Part shown: piece by piece, positions 5,243 to 11,585 of the stretch
How positions within the stretch are numbered: the first letter of the stretch is position 1
Layout: each line of letters begins with the position of its first letter
Assembly: GCA_020444765.1 (NCBI GenBank)
Contig: JAGRHW010000083.1
Span: 1-11,585 of the forward strand
Length of the DNA stretch: 11,585 bases
Reading direction: 5' to 3'
Source: Gammaproteobacteria bacterium
GTDB taxonomy: Bacteria; Pseudomonadota; Gammaproteobacteria; Granulosicoccales; Granulosicoccaceae
Position numbers and translations under genes: made by a program
The notes under the pieces: generated by a model
The model's input: the letters and a program-made list of their open reading frames with translations, nothing else
Told to the model about the DNA's origin: nothing
The model's database searches: none

Positions 5243-7252
5243 GTGACATCCCTGCGAAACACATCTGCAGACAGACAGGCGGACTCCCGACTGTCGGGCG
5301 ACAATAACACGCTGTCGGCAAACTACCTGAACTGGAATACCTCCGCGCATTCGCTCGAATTCCTATCCCGTTCACATGAGTTATTTTCGCATCAATTACA
5401 ACATTCAACGCAACTGGTGATCGGTCTTTGCGGCGAGGACAAGTACGCACTGCTGGACGCAAACCAGCAGGCAGTCGCACCTCTGAATCCCATTCACAGG
5501 AACCAAACATCGACTGACGGCTTGCATCCGGACACCCTGCTCGCCAGCCAGTGCAGCGCGATCATGCTGAAACGTCATTGCGACAAGATCATCATGAGTA
5601 CCGCTCTGGTAAAAAACCGCGGCGAAATGCAACTCTTTCTCGCCACGGATTTCATACGCTGGGACGATACGGAAACCGGAACCACGCATCTGGCGCCGCT
5701 GGTGCTGTATCCGGTCCAGCTTTTTTATAACGACCACAGCGACGATGACATAGACAACTTTTTGTTGTTTTCGGGCACCGACGCAGCGGTCGAAAACAAA
5801 CCCCTGGTGGAGAAACTCAACAAGGAGCTGGGCATATCTCTGCCGGTTTTAGACAATAAGAATCAACAGGAATTCATCCTCTCGGCTGTCGTCGCCCTGC
5901 AGGCTTACCCCGCGTACTCGCTGTGCAAGCGAATACAGCTCAACGTTTTGCCGACCGGCCCCGAAAACTACGGCGCACTCCTCGCGAAGCGCTACCGGCG
6001 GGCCGCCGATCGGCAACTGAACAAGCCGTTTGCACTCGGATTGTTGAAAAACCGCAGCATCCCCGAACTGCACAGTCTGCTCGACGTGCTCGAACATGAC
6101 CGGGACAGTCTGTTCGGGACAGAACAGCCGGATAATGTGCTGGATGAAAAGCTCAAGCAGCTCGCCTCTTCGCTGTCTTCCTTTGCACTTGGCGGCCTGA
6201 CCTTGCGTCATGTGATGACCTTGCCGGAAAAAATCGAGCACTGGGCGTTGGCGATAGAAAATCTGCGCGACTCCGTGCTGATGAAAGAACTGGCCAGTGA
6301 CAACCCGGTCTTTTACGCCGGCCTCGCCGACAGTCTGGCGCTGATAGAAACTCCGCCGTCGGAAAACGCCGGGTATTACCACCCCGATCACGCTTATAAA
6401 AACACACTCGCAACGCTGCAGCGGGCAAAATTTCAGTGCCGCTTGATCGTCGCCGAACTCGATGCACTGAAATCCGTTTTCAACCTGGAATCCGTTCCGG
6501 AACTGCACGAGCTGCAAAGCCTTTGCGAAATACTCGACCATCATGCCCAGAGCACGGCTGCAGTCGTGGAAACCGATTATTTTCACGCACGCAGAAAGCT
6601 CTCGTCCCTGCTTTGCAGTGGCTCGAATATCTACAGCCAGACCGAAGAGTTGCAACTGAAGCGTTTGATCAAGATTCTGCGTCTGCGCGAACTGTTCAGC
6701 AACAACAATGAGTACCGGCTTGCATTCGGCAAACTGTTCATCGGCATGCGTACCGAATGGACGCTGCTCGAATCACATATCGTGTTTGCCGGCAGAATAG
6801 CAAATCATACCGGCTCGGAAGCGCTGACTGCACATCTTCTCAAACACTGGAATTCTTTATCCTTCGCGATACTCGAAGCCGCCCCGGAAATTCATATCGC
6901 CGCCCGCGCTATCCGGCGCCTGCTGCAATTGCTGCAGATCCCGCCGGGCAATGAACCAGGTCTCGATGAGCTGTTGGCGATGGCCAGACAATTAAAACCC
7001 CGCCTGGAAGAAATCCGCAATCAGAGCCTGCCACGCGGAAACGTCGAAGGCCTGAGTTCACAGGGAATACTGGACGTCATGGATTTACTCGACGCGACCC
7101 GCAGACATGACCAGTCGGCGCTGAGTGATGCCGAACGGGAGTCGTTCAGGACCAGCGTGCTCGCAACGCTCGAGTGGCTGAAAAACGCCCTGTGTCAGGA
7201 CAACATTCAGATTCAGGACCTGGAACTGCTGGTCAAACGGGTGCCGGCCTGA
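5243..7252 (+). CDS. Hypothetical protein: DUF4011-like N-terminus plus helical domain, no helicase
   Basis: This 669-aa cytoplasmic protein has two visible parts. Residues about 35-235 resemble the DUF4011 domain found at the front of very large SF1 helicases. The best match is THLAPLVLYPVQL (148-160), then FLLFSGTDAAVENKPLVEKL (173-192) and KELGISLPVL (194-203), corresponding to the family's APLLLIPV, internal strand, NPALLEKL and GIDLP elements. Residues about 240-669 are predicted helical, with a signature of Y491, G496, F499, G501, T504, W506 and W536 shared with the upstream protein. Walker A and B motifs and other helicase motifs are absent, as is a C-terminal nuclease motif. The start is a GTG at 5243, the first start codon after the in-frame TGA at 5201, with AAAGG (5228-5232) as a weak ribosome-binding site. 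The gene ends 9 bp before convergent znuA. It is either a helicase-less partner protein or a decayed relative; the intact 2-kb frame favours a functional protein. The family link is recalled, not searched. Confidence 0.8.
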   Translation: MTSLRNTSADRQADSRLSGDNNTLSANYLNWNTSAHSLEFLSRSHELFSHQLQHSTQLVIGLCGEDKYALLDANQQAVAPLNPIHRNQTSTDGLHPDTLLASQCSAIMLKRHCDKIIMSTALVKNRGEMQLFLATDFIRWDDTETGTTHLAPLVLYPVQLFYNDHSDDDIDNFLLFSGTDAAVENKPLVEKLNKELGISLPVLDNKNQQEFILSAVVALQAYPAYSLCKRIQLNVLPTGPENYGALLAKRYRRAADRQLNKPFALGLLKNRSIPELHSLLDVLEHDRDSLFGTEQPDNVLDEKLKQLASSLSSFALGGLTLRHVMTLPEKIEHWALAIENLRDSVLMKELASDNPVFYAGLADSLALIETPPSENAGYYHPDHAYKNTLATLQRAKFQCRLIVAELDALKSVFNLESVPELHELQSLCEILDHHAQSTAAVVETDYFHARRKLSSLLCSGSNIYSQTEELQLKRLIKILRLRELFSNNNEYRLAFGKLFIGMRTEWTLLESHIVFAGRIANHTGSEALTAHLLKHWNSLSFAILEAAPEIHIAARAIRRLLQLLQIPPGNEPGLDELLAMARQLKPRLEEIRNQSLPRGNVEGLSSQGILDVMDLLDATRRHDQSALSDAERESFRTSVLATLEWLKNALCQDNIQIQDLELLVKRVPA

Positions 7253-7261
7253 ACCGCCGAC

Positions 7262-8266
7262 TCAAGCACCCGACAGACAATCGGCAAAGCCCTGCGCCAG
7301 CGCGCGCAGGGTGCTGAAATAATGCGCCGCTCCCGGCTCGATATCCGAGCCGAGCGGATCCAGCACTCCACGCCGAACCGACAGGCCTTCCATCACCGTA
7401 TCGAGCAGACTGGCGGAAAACTGCGGCTCGCTGAAAATACACACCGCGCCCGATTCGCTGATACGCTCGCGGATCTTGCGAATCTGGCTGATTGACGGGG
7501 AAATCTGCGGATCGAGTAGAATCGAGCCGACGCCCTGCAGCCCGTAACGTTTTTCAAAATAGCCGTATGCATCATGAAAAACCACGAATGGCCGTTGTTC
7601 GAGTCCGCTCAATTGCTGGCCAAGCGCGGCGTCCAGCAGACGCAGCTGCTCGACTAACGCACTTGCATTATCGGCAAAAACCCCGGCCTGCTCCGGAAAA
7701 CGTCCGCTCAGAGAAGCGCGGATCGCCTCGACCATTTTTATCGCATTTTGCGGGTCCAGCCAGATATGCAGATCGCTGTCAAAACCATGCTCGGCATGTT
7801 TGTCGGCAGCGGACTCTTCATCATCGTGACCGTGCTCATGGTCGTCGTGGTCATGCTCGTCCGGCTCCTCATGATGCGCGTGATCGTGCTTCTCCCATTC
7901 CTCACCCGAACGCTTTTTCAGTAAATCGATGCCGGCGACGTCAGCCAGCGGCACCTGCAGGGTTTGCGGATCAAGGACGTTTAATGACTTGGCGAGAAAA
8001 CTTTCCATATTGGCGTCGATAAAGAACACCACATCCGCATGCAGCACGGCACGTTGCTCGGAAGGCTTCATTTGGTAACCATGTGGCGTCGCCGCCCCTT
8101 CGAGGAGCAGATCGGCCCTGGCGCTGTCGCCAAGCACCGCCTGCACCAGGGAATGCAGCGGCTTGATCGTTACGACGACCGACTGATCGTCAAGCGGCTT
8201 GCCGGAAGCGGCAATCGACGGTTGACAAAACACCAGAGAAAAAAACAGGATAGCCAGGAATTTCAC
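7262..8266 (-). CDS. znuA: ZnuA, periplasmic zinc-binding protein of the ZnuABC importer
   Basis: ZnuA captures Zn(II) in the periplasm and hands it to ZnuB. I place the start at the GTG 8264-8266, giving 334 aa with an immediate signal peptide (lysine at 2, hydrophobic core to about 13, cleavage near PSIAASG, 16-22). The open frame runs on upstream to 8356, but that would add 30 residues before the signal peptide and put the Zur box inside the coding region. Expected zinc ligands are H62 (in ATPHGYQMKP), H167 (DLHIWLDP) and H231 (FHDAYGYFEKRYG); D303 lies in the conserved LDPLGSDI. Residues 127-160 form the family's charged histidine loop, with 11 His among Asp and Glu. The C-terminal cysteine C330 pairs plausibly with C276, as known in ZnuA. 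It diverges from zur-znuC-znuB with a Zur box between the two, so it should be derepressed in zinc starvation. Confidence 0.95.
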   Translation of the reverse strand: MKFLAILFFSLVFCQPSIAASGKPLDDQSVVVTIKPLHSLVQAVLGDSARADLLLEGAATPHGYQMKPSEQRAVLHADVVFFIDANMESFLAKSLNVLDPQTLQVPLADVAGIDLLKKRSGEEWEKHDHAHHEEPDEHDHDDHEHGHDDEESAADKHAEHGFDSDLHIWLDPQNAIKMVEAIRASLSGRFPEQAGVFADNASALVEQLRLLDAALGQQLSGLEQRPFVVFHDAYGYFEKRYGLQGVGSILLDPQISPSISQIRKIRERISESGAVCIFSEPQFSASLLDTVMEGLSVRRGVLDPLGSDIEPGAAHYFSTLRALAQGFADCLSGA

Positions 8267-8313
8267 GTTATGGTTCTCGCTGAACGCAGACAAATAGAAA
8301 TGATAAGACGCAG

Positions 8314-8336
8314 AGAATGTTATACTATTACATTTT
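8314..8336. promoter_or_regulatory. Zur box between znuA and zur-znuCB
   Basis: The half-sites AATGTTATA (8316-8324) and TATTACATT (8326-8334) form a near-perfect palindrome around C8325, with one mismatched pair. Compared by eye with the remembered E. coli Zur consensus (GAAATGTTATA-N-TATAACATTTC), 19 of 22 defined positions agree. It sits in the 108-bp gap between the znuA GTG and the zur ATG and is the only such site seen. On the plus strand it contains TATACT (8321-8326), and on the minus strand TAGTAT with TTGTAA 16 bp upstream, both plausible promoter elements. A bound Zur dimer could therefore block both directions, including zur itself. The promoter assignment is weaker than the operator call. 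Confidence 0.9.
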
Positions 8337-8374
8337 AGATTTATTACAAGCACCAATCTTCAGGCCTCAAGCCC

Positions 8375-8845
8375 ATGTCTAATTGCAAGCAACATAAGCA
8401 CTGCATTTCCCATGCTCTTGCCGAAGGGGAGCAGATCTGCGCCGAGCACGGCCAGCGCTTCACGCCGATTCGCCGCCGCGTGCTGGAACTCGTCTGGCAA
8501 AGCCACAAGCCCGCCAAGGCCTATGATATTCTCGATAAACTGGGCAAAAACACCGGTGCGCCCAAACCGCCGACAGTGTATCGCGCGCTGGATTTTCTGC
8601 TGGAAAACGGGCTGATCCATAAGATCAACAGTCTCAACGCGTTTGTCGGCTGCACACACCCGGCCCGCCATCATCAGTGTTATTTTCTGATCTGCCAGCA
8701 ATGCGGCGAAATCACCGAGTGCTGCACGCCCGCACTGGCGGACGCGATCGACAGCGCCGCCGCGCAATACGACTTTACGCCGGAGACCGCCGTGCTCGAG
8801 ATACAAGGTATTTGTAAGGCCTGCCGCGATTCGGCCGCGCAATGA
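8375..8845 (+). CDS. zur: Zur, zinc-responsive Fur-family repressor
   Basis: Zur dimers with bound zinc repress zinc-uptake genes. The 156-aa product has the Fur-family winged helix: RFTPIRRRVLELVW (28-41), then the recognition region PPTVYRALDFLLENGLIHKI (65-84). Structural zinc cysteines are CxxC pairs C107/C110 and C147/C150. Regulatory-site residues by alignment to E. coli Zur are H82, C93, H100 and E115. NGLIHKINSLNAFVGC and HHQCYFLICQQCGE mark it as Zur rather than Fur. The N-terminus has an extra Cys/His cluster (C4, H7, H9, C10, H13), which I recall from Zur proteins of some pseudomonads. The start ATG 8375 has AGG at 8362-8364. Its stop overlaps the znuC start (ATGA at 8842-8845), so zur heads a zur-znuC-znuB operon, and the adjacent Zur box suggests autoregulation. 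Confidence 0.95.
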   Translation: MSNCKQHKHCISHALAEGEQICAEHGQRFTPIRRRVLELVWQSHKPAKAYDILDKLGKNTGAPKPPTVYRALDFLLENGLIHKINSLNAFVGCTHPARHHQCYFLICQQCGEITECCTPALADAIDSAAAQYDFTPETAVLEIQGICKACRDSAAQ

Positions 8846-9615
8846 ACACACTGATCGAGGCGACGGACATCACCGTCATTCGCAACCGGCAGACCATTTT
8901 GCAGGATATTTCACTGACCATCGGCGAACACGATTTCGTTACGCTGATCGGCCCTAACGGCGCCGGAAAATCCATGCTGCTTAAATGCCTGCTGGGTTTT
9001 TACAAGCCCGACAAAGGCCAGGTCAAACGCCGCAAGCATCTGCGCGCGGCCTATGTGCCGCAACACCTCAACGCCAACAACACCATGCCGATCAGCGTCC
9101 GGCGTTTTCTGCTCTTGCGACAGAGAATCGATCACAGGGAATTGCAGAAAATCACCGACGAGACCGATACCTCGGCACTGCTGGACAAACCCCTGCAAGT
9201 CTTATCCGGCGGCGAAATGCAACGTGTGCTGATGGCCCGCGCACTGATCAACGAACCACAATTACTGGTGCTCGACGAGCCGGCGCAGAATCTGGACGTC
9301 GCCGGGCAGCTCGCCTTTTACAAGCTGGTCGACCAGGTTTACCAACAACGCACCTTGAGCGTACTGATGGTCTCACACGACCTGCATATGGTGATGGCCT
9401 CGACCCGCCAGGTGCTTTGCCTGTTTCACCATATCTGCTGTTCCGGCACACCGCAGAGTGTCGCCAGGGACCCGGAATTCATCTCGCTGTTTGGCAAGGA
9501 CATGGCGACCATGATGGCCATGTACCGGCACGACCATGACCATACGCACCTGCACGACTCGCTCGGTCACCTCGGCGAACCCTGCGGTCACGACCACGGA
9601 AACACCCCATGCTAG
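8842..9615 (+). CDS. znuC: ZnuC, ATPase of the zinc ABC importer
   Basis: ZnuC hydrolyses ATP on the cytoplasmic face to drive zinc import through ZnuB. All ABC motifs are in order: Walker A GPNGAGKS (37-44), Q-loop in YVPQ (Q74), signature LSGGEMQ (121-127), Walker B LLVLDEP (141-147) and switch histidine H179 in SHDLHMV. ASTRQVLCLFHHICCSGTP (186-204) is characteristic of ZnuC. After the ABC fold comes a tail (about 229-257) with eight histidines and two cysteines, which probably binds zinc. The start overlaps the zur stop by 4 bp and its stop overlaps the znuB start by 7 bp, so the three genes are translationally coupled. Identity is secure from motifs and operon context. Confidence 0.96.
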   Translation: MNTLIEATDITVIRNRQTILQDISLTIGEHDFVTLIGPNGAGKSMLLKCLLGFYKPDKGQVKRRKHLRAAYVPQHLNANNTMPISVRRFLLLRQRIDHRELQKITDETDTSALLDKPLQVLSGGEMQRVLMARALINEPQLLVLDEPAQNLDVAGQLAFYKLVDQVYQQRTLSVLMVSHDLHMVMASTRQVLCLFHHICCSGTPQSVARDPEFISLFGKDMATMMAMYRHDHDHTHLHDSLGHLGEPCGHDHGNTPC

Positions 9616-10412
9616 ACGACTTTATCCTGCGCGCCCTTGCCGCCGGTATCGGCATCGCGCTCGTCGCCTCATCGCTGGGTTGTTTCGTGGTCTGGCGGCG
9701 CATGGCCTATTTCGGCGATTCGCTCGCGCACAGCGCCCTGCTCGGTATCGCCCTCGGGCTGATGACCGGTATCAACCTGAACCTCGGTATTCTGATCGTC
9801 TGCGCCCTGTTTGCCGCCGCGCTGATCTGGATGCAGCAAAAACAGGTGCTCGCCACCGACACCCTGCTTGGCATACTGGCTCACGCGTCCTTGTCGATCG
9901 GTATGGTGGTGATCAGCTTTATGGGTTATCCGGGGTTCGATTTGCACAGCTATCTGTTCGGCGACATTCTGACCGTACAGCCGCAGGATCTGTGGTGGAT
10001 TTTCGGCGGTGGGGTTGTTGTTCTCGTCCTGCTGGTATTTTACTGGTCCTCGCTGACCCTGATGACCATCAGCGAGGACATCGCCCGCGCCGAAGGTGTC
10101 AATACTTTTATCGCCAATCTGGTGCTGATGAGTCTGATGACGATCGTGGTGTCGATCTCGATCCGTATCGTCGGCATTCTGCTGGTCACCTCCATGCTGA
10201 TCATCCCGGCGGCAACAGCCCGTCAATGGGCGAATTCACCGGAGGCGATGGCGATCATCGCCTCGGTGTTCGGTGTGATTGCTGTAATCGCGGGCCTGCT
10301 CACCTCGATGTTTCTGGATACGCCGTCCGGGCCATCCATCGTAACCGCCGCGGCGCTCGTGTTCATGCTGATGTTCAGCCTGGCGATGCTGCGTCGGCGC
10401 TATTCGGGCTGA
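9609..10412 (+). CDS. znuB: ZnuB, membrane permease of the zinc ABC importer
   Basis: ZnuB forms the inner-membrane channel, working as a dimer with ZnuC and receiving zinc from ZnuA. The 267-aa product is mostly hydrophobic, with about seven to eight membrane segments, as expected for the ABC-3 permease family. Landmarks are WRRMAYFGDSLAHSALLGIA (29-48), the LFGDIL loop (about 116-121), the ATPase-contact segment SEDIARAEGV (about 154-163) and the LLVTSMLIIPAATAR segment (about 191-205). It is the last gene of zur-znuC-znuB. Its last 38 bases overlap the 3' end of the convergent SulP gene, and no terminator is visible between them. Confidence 0.95.
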   Translation: MLDDFILRALAAGIGIALVASSLGCFVVWRRMAYFGDSLAHSALLGIALGLMTGINLNLGILIVCALFAAALIWMQQKQVLATDTLLGILAHASLSIGMVVISFMGYPGFDLHSYLFGDILTVQPQDLWWIFGGGVVVLVLLVFYWSSLTLMTISEDIARAEGVNTFIANLVLMSLMTIVVSISIRIVGILLVTSMLIIPAATARQWANSPEAMAIIASVFGVIAVIAGLLTSMFLDTPSGPSIVTAAALVFMLMFSLAMLRRRYSG

Positions 10413-11585
10413 TAACGGCGGAGGCGGCACGCAAGGCATCCAGTCGCCGGGGAAACACATGTGCCGCCGGCAGCATCTGGTAAATCCCCTGACGTTCGAG
10501 CCGTTCATTGACCCGTTTGTGTGAGCTGATCAGAAAAACCTCGCGCTCAGCGCGTTGCGCATCGCCGATCATATCGCCGAGCGCCCGTGTTGCCGAATCA
10601 TCGATCAGGGGCACATCGCTCAAATCCAGCACCAGCACGCCATATTGATCGAAGTTCGACAGCCGTCGCACCATACCCTTGGCCGCGCCGAAACTCATCG
10701 GGCCGCGCATGTGATAAAGCAGAATCCTGCCATGCGCATCGCCCAGAATCCGTTTTTCCTCTTCAGTGAGCGGCGACTCAGCCTGCGGATCCGTAATCGT
10801 GGTGATAGATTCGATCTGCAGATTCGACATGCGCTCGACAAACACCAGCGACGCCATGATCATACCGACTGCGACAGCGGTGATCAGATCGATGAACACG
10901 GTGACGAAGAACACCGTCGCCATGATTGCAATACCGGCATGCGGCGCATGCTTCAGGCGGCGCAGATAATCCCAGTCGATAATATCCGTGCCCACCTTCA
11001 GCAGAATACCGGCCAGCACCGCGTGCGGGATGTACTGGACGACCGAGCCGGCACCCAGCACGATAAACAACAGAACCAGAGCGTGTAACGCGCCCGAGAT
11101 CGGCGTCTGCCCGCCAACCCGCACATTGACCACCGTGCGCATCGTCGCGCCCGCACCCGGCAGACCGCCGAACAGACCCGAGACCATATTGCCGATGCCC
11201 TGACCGACCAGTTCACGGTTGGAATCATGCTGGGTGCGCGTGATATTGTCGGCAACCAGCGAGGTCAGCAGCGAATCGATGGTGCCGAGTGTTGCCAGCA
11301 TCAGAGCCGACTTGATCATGTCGACCAGCAGGCTCCATTCGATCATCGGCAGCATCGGCGTTGGAATCGCGGTCGGAATGTCGCCCAACACCCGCGCGCC
11401 GCCCATCAGATAAATCGTCTGGCCAGCCTCCTCGATCTCGGTAATCCGGCCGCCACCGGCAAAATACAAGACCAGTGTCCCGACGGTCAACGCCAGCAAC
11501 GGAGACGGCAGCAAGCGATTTATTTTCGCCGGCAGCAGATAAACGATAGCCAGCGTCAACAGCCCCAGCAGGGTTGCACTCCAGA
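10375..11585 (-). CDS. SulP-family anion transporter with STAS domain (BicA-like), N-terminus cut by window
   Basis: SulP proteins move sulfate, bicarbonate or other anions across the inner membrane. The frame is open to base 11585, where it reads W-S-A-T-L-L-G-L-L into the visible protein; the TTG at 11557-11559 is an internal codon, not a start. About 402 residues are visible of a family that runs to about 500-580. Hydrophobic segments cover bases 11585 to about 10840. The conserved stretch TIDSLLTSLVADNITRTQHDSNREL (within about 11283-11208; 25 residues, key ones D, S, N, T, H, N, E) is followed by GQGIGNMVSGLFGGLPGAGA. These strongly recall cyanobacterial BicA-type bicarbonate transporters rather than sulfate permeases. 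A cytoplasmic STAS domain follows (about 10731-10420), with the loop VPLIDDSATRAL including S322 counted from 11559. The substrate is inferred only. Confidence 0.9.
   Translation of the reverse strand, partial: WSATLLGLLTLAIVYLLPAKINRLLPSPLLALTVGTLVLYFAGGGRITEIEEAGQTIYLMGGARVLGDIPTAIPTPMLPMIEWSLLVDMIKSALMLATLGTIDSLLTSLVADNITRTQHDSNRELVGQGIGNMVSGLFGGLPGAGATMRTVVNVRVGGQTPISGALHALVLLFIVLGAGSVVQYIPHAVLAGILLKVGTDIIDWDYLRRLKHAPHAGIAIMATVFFVTVFIDLITAVAVGMIMASLVFVERMSNLQIESITTITDPQAESPLTEEEKRILGDAHGRILLYHMRGPMSFGAAKGMVRRLSNFDQYGVLVLDLSDVPLIDDSATRALGDMIGDAQRAEREVFLISSHKRVNERLERQGIYQMLPAAHVFPRRLDALRAASAVISPNSADAASPG

Noticed and set aside
5849..6655. 268-residue open frame on the minus strand
   Set aside because: It is antisense to the 669-aa gene and lacks domain features or a start context. 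The plus-strand frame is longer and has a DUF4011-like region and the shared module.
8267..8356. Longer ZnuA start at 8356
   Set aside because: It would put 30 residues before a clear signal peptide and place the Zur box in coding sequence.
9536..10483. 315-residue open frame on the plus strand
   Set aside because: It is an Arg/Ala/Gly-rich frame-shifted reading of znuC and znuB, both secure.

Overview
The window reads as an ordinary, gene-dense stretch of a proteobacterial chromosome, most likely gammaproteobacterial. This is inferred from the NAD-type malate dehydrogenase, the MsrP/MsrQ pair, and a zinc-uptake locus whose operator closely resembles the gammaproteobacterial Zur consensus. 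No tRNA, rRNA, CRISPR array, insertion sequence, integrase or phage gene was seen. No gene-free stretch exceeds 300 bases; the longest are 183, 108, 103 and 73 bp.

Layout. (1) 1-946: the 3' nine-tenths of mdh (TCA cycle), ending in a rho-independent terminator. (2) 937-3951: the periplasmic methionine sulfoxide reductase genes msrP and msrQ, both on the minus strand. They are separated by two plus-strand genes that overlap by 11 bp: a 2H-phosphoesterase of the cyclic-phosphodiesterase type and a sugar-nucleotidyltransferase-like protein. (3) 4025-7252: two plus-strand genes of unknown function (344 and 669 aa). They share a helical module with a YxxxxGxxFxGxxTxW signature. The larger one begins with a region resembling the DUF4011 domain of very large SF1 helicases, but has no helicase motifs. 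(4) 7262-10412: a complete zinc-uptake regulon, with znuA on the minus strand diverging from zur-znuC-znuB on the plus strand. A near-perfect Zur box lies between the two arms. (5) 10375-11585: the C-terminal two-thirds or so of a SulP anion transporter with a STAS domain, resembling the BicA bicarbonate-transporter branch. It converges on znuB and overlaps it by 38 bp.

How the genes work together. ZnuA captures periplasmic zinc, ZnuB and ZnuC import it, and Zur probably shuts down both arms (including its own gene) when zinc is sufficient. MsrP reduces oxidised methionine in periplasmic proteins, with electrons from the membrane haem protein MsrQ. The best candidate for an undescribed system is the 4025-7252 pair. 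The evidence is an internal alignment between the two proteins plus a remembered family resemblance; nothing in the sequence shows a phenotype.
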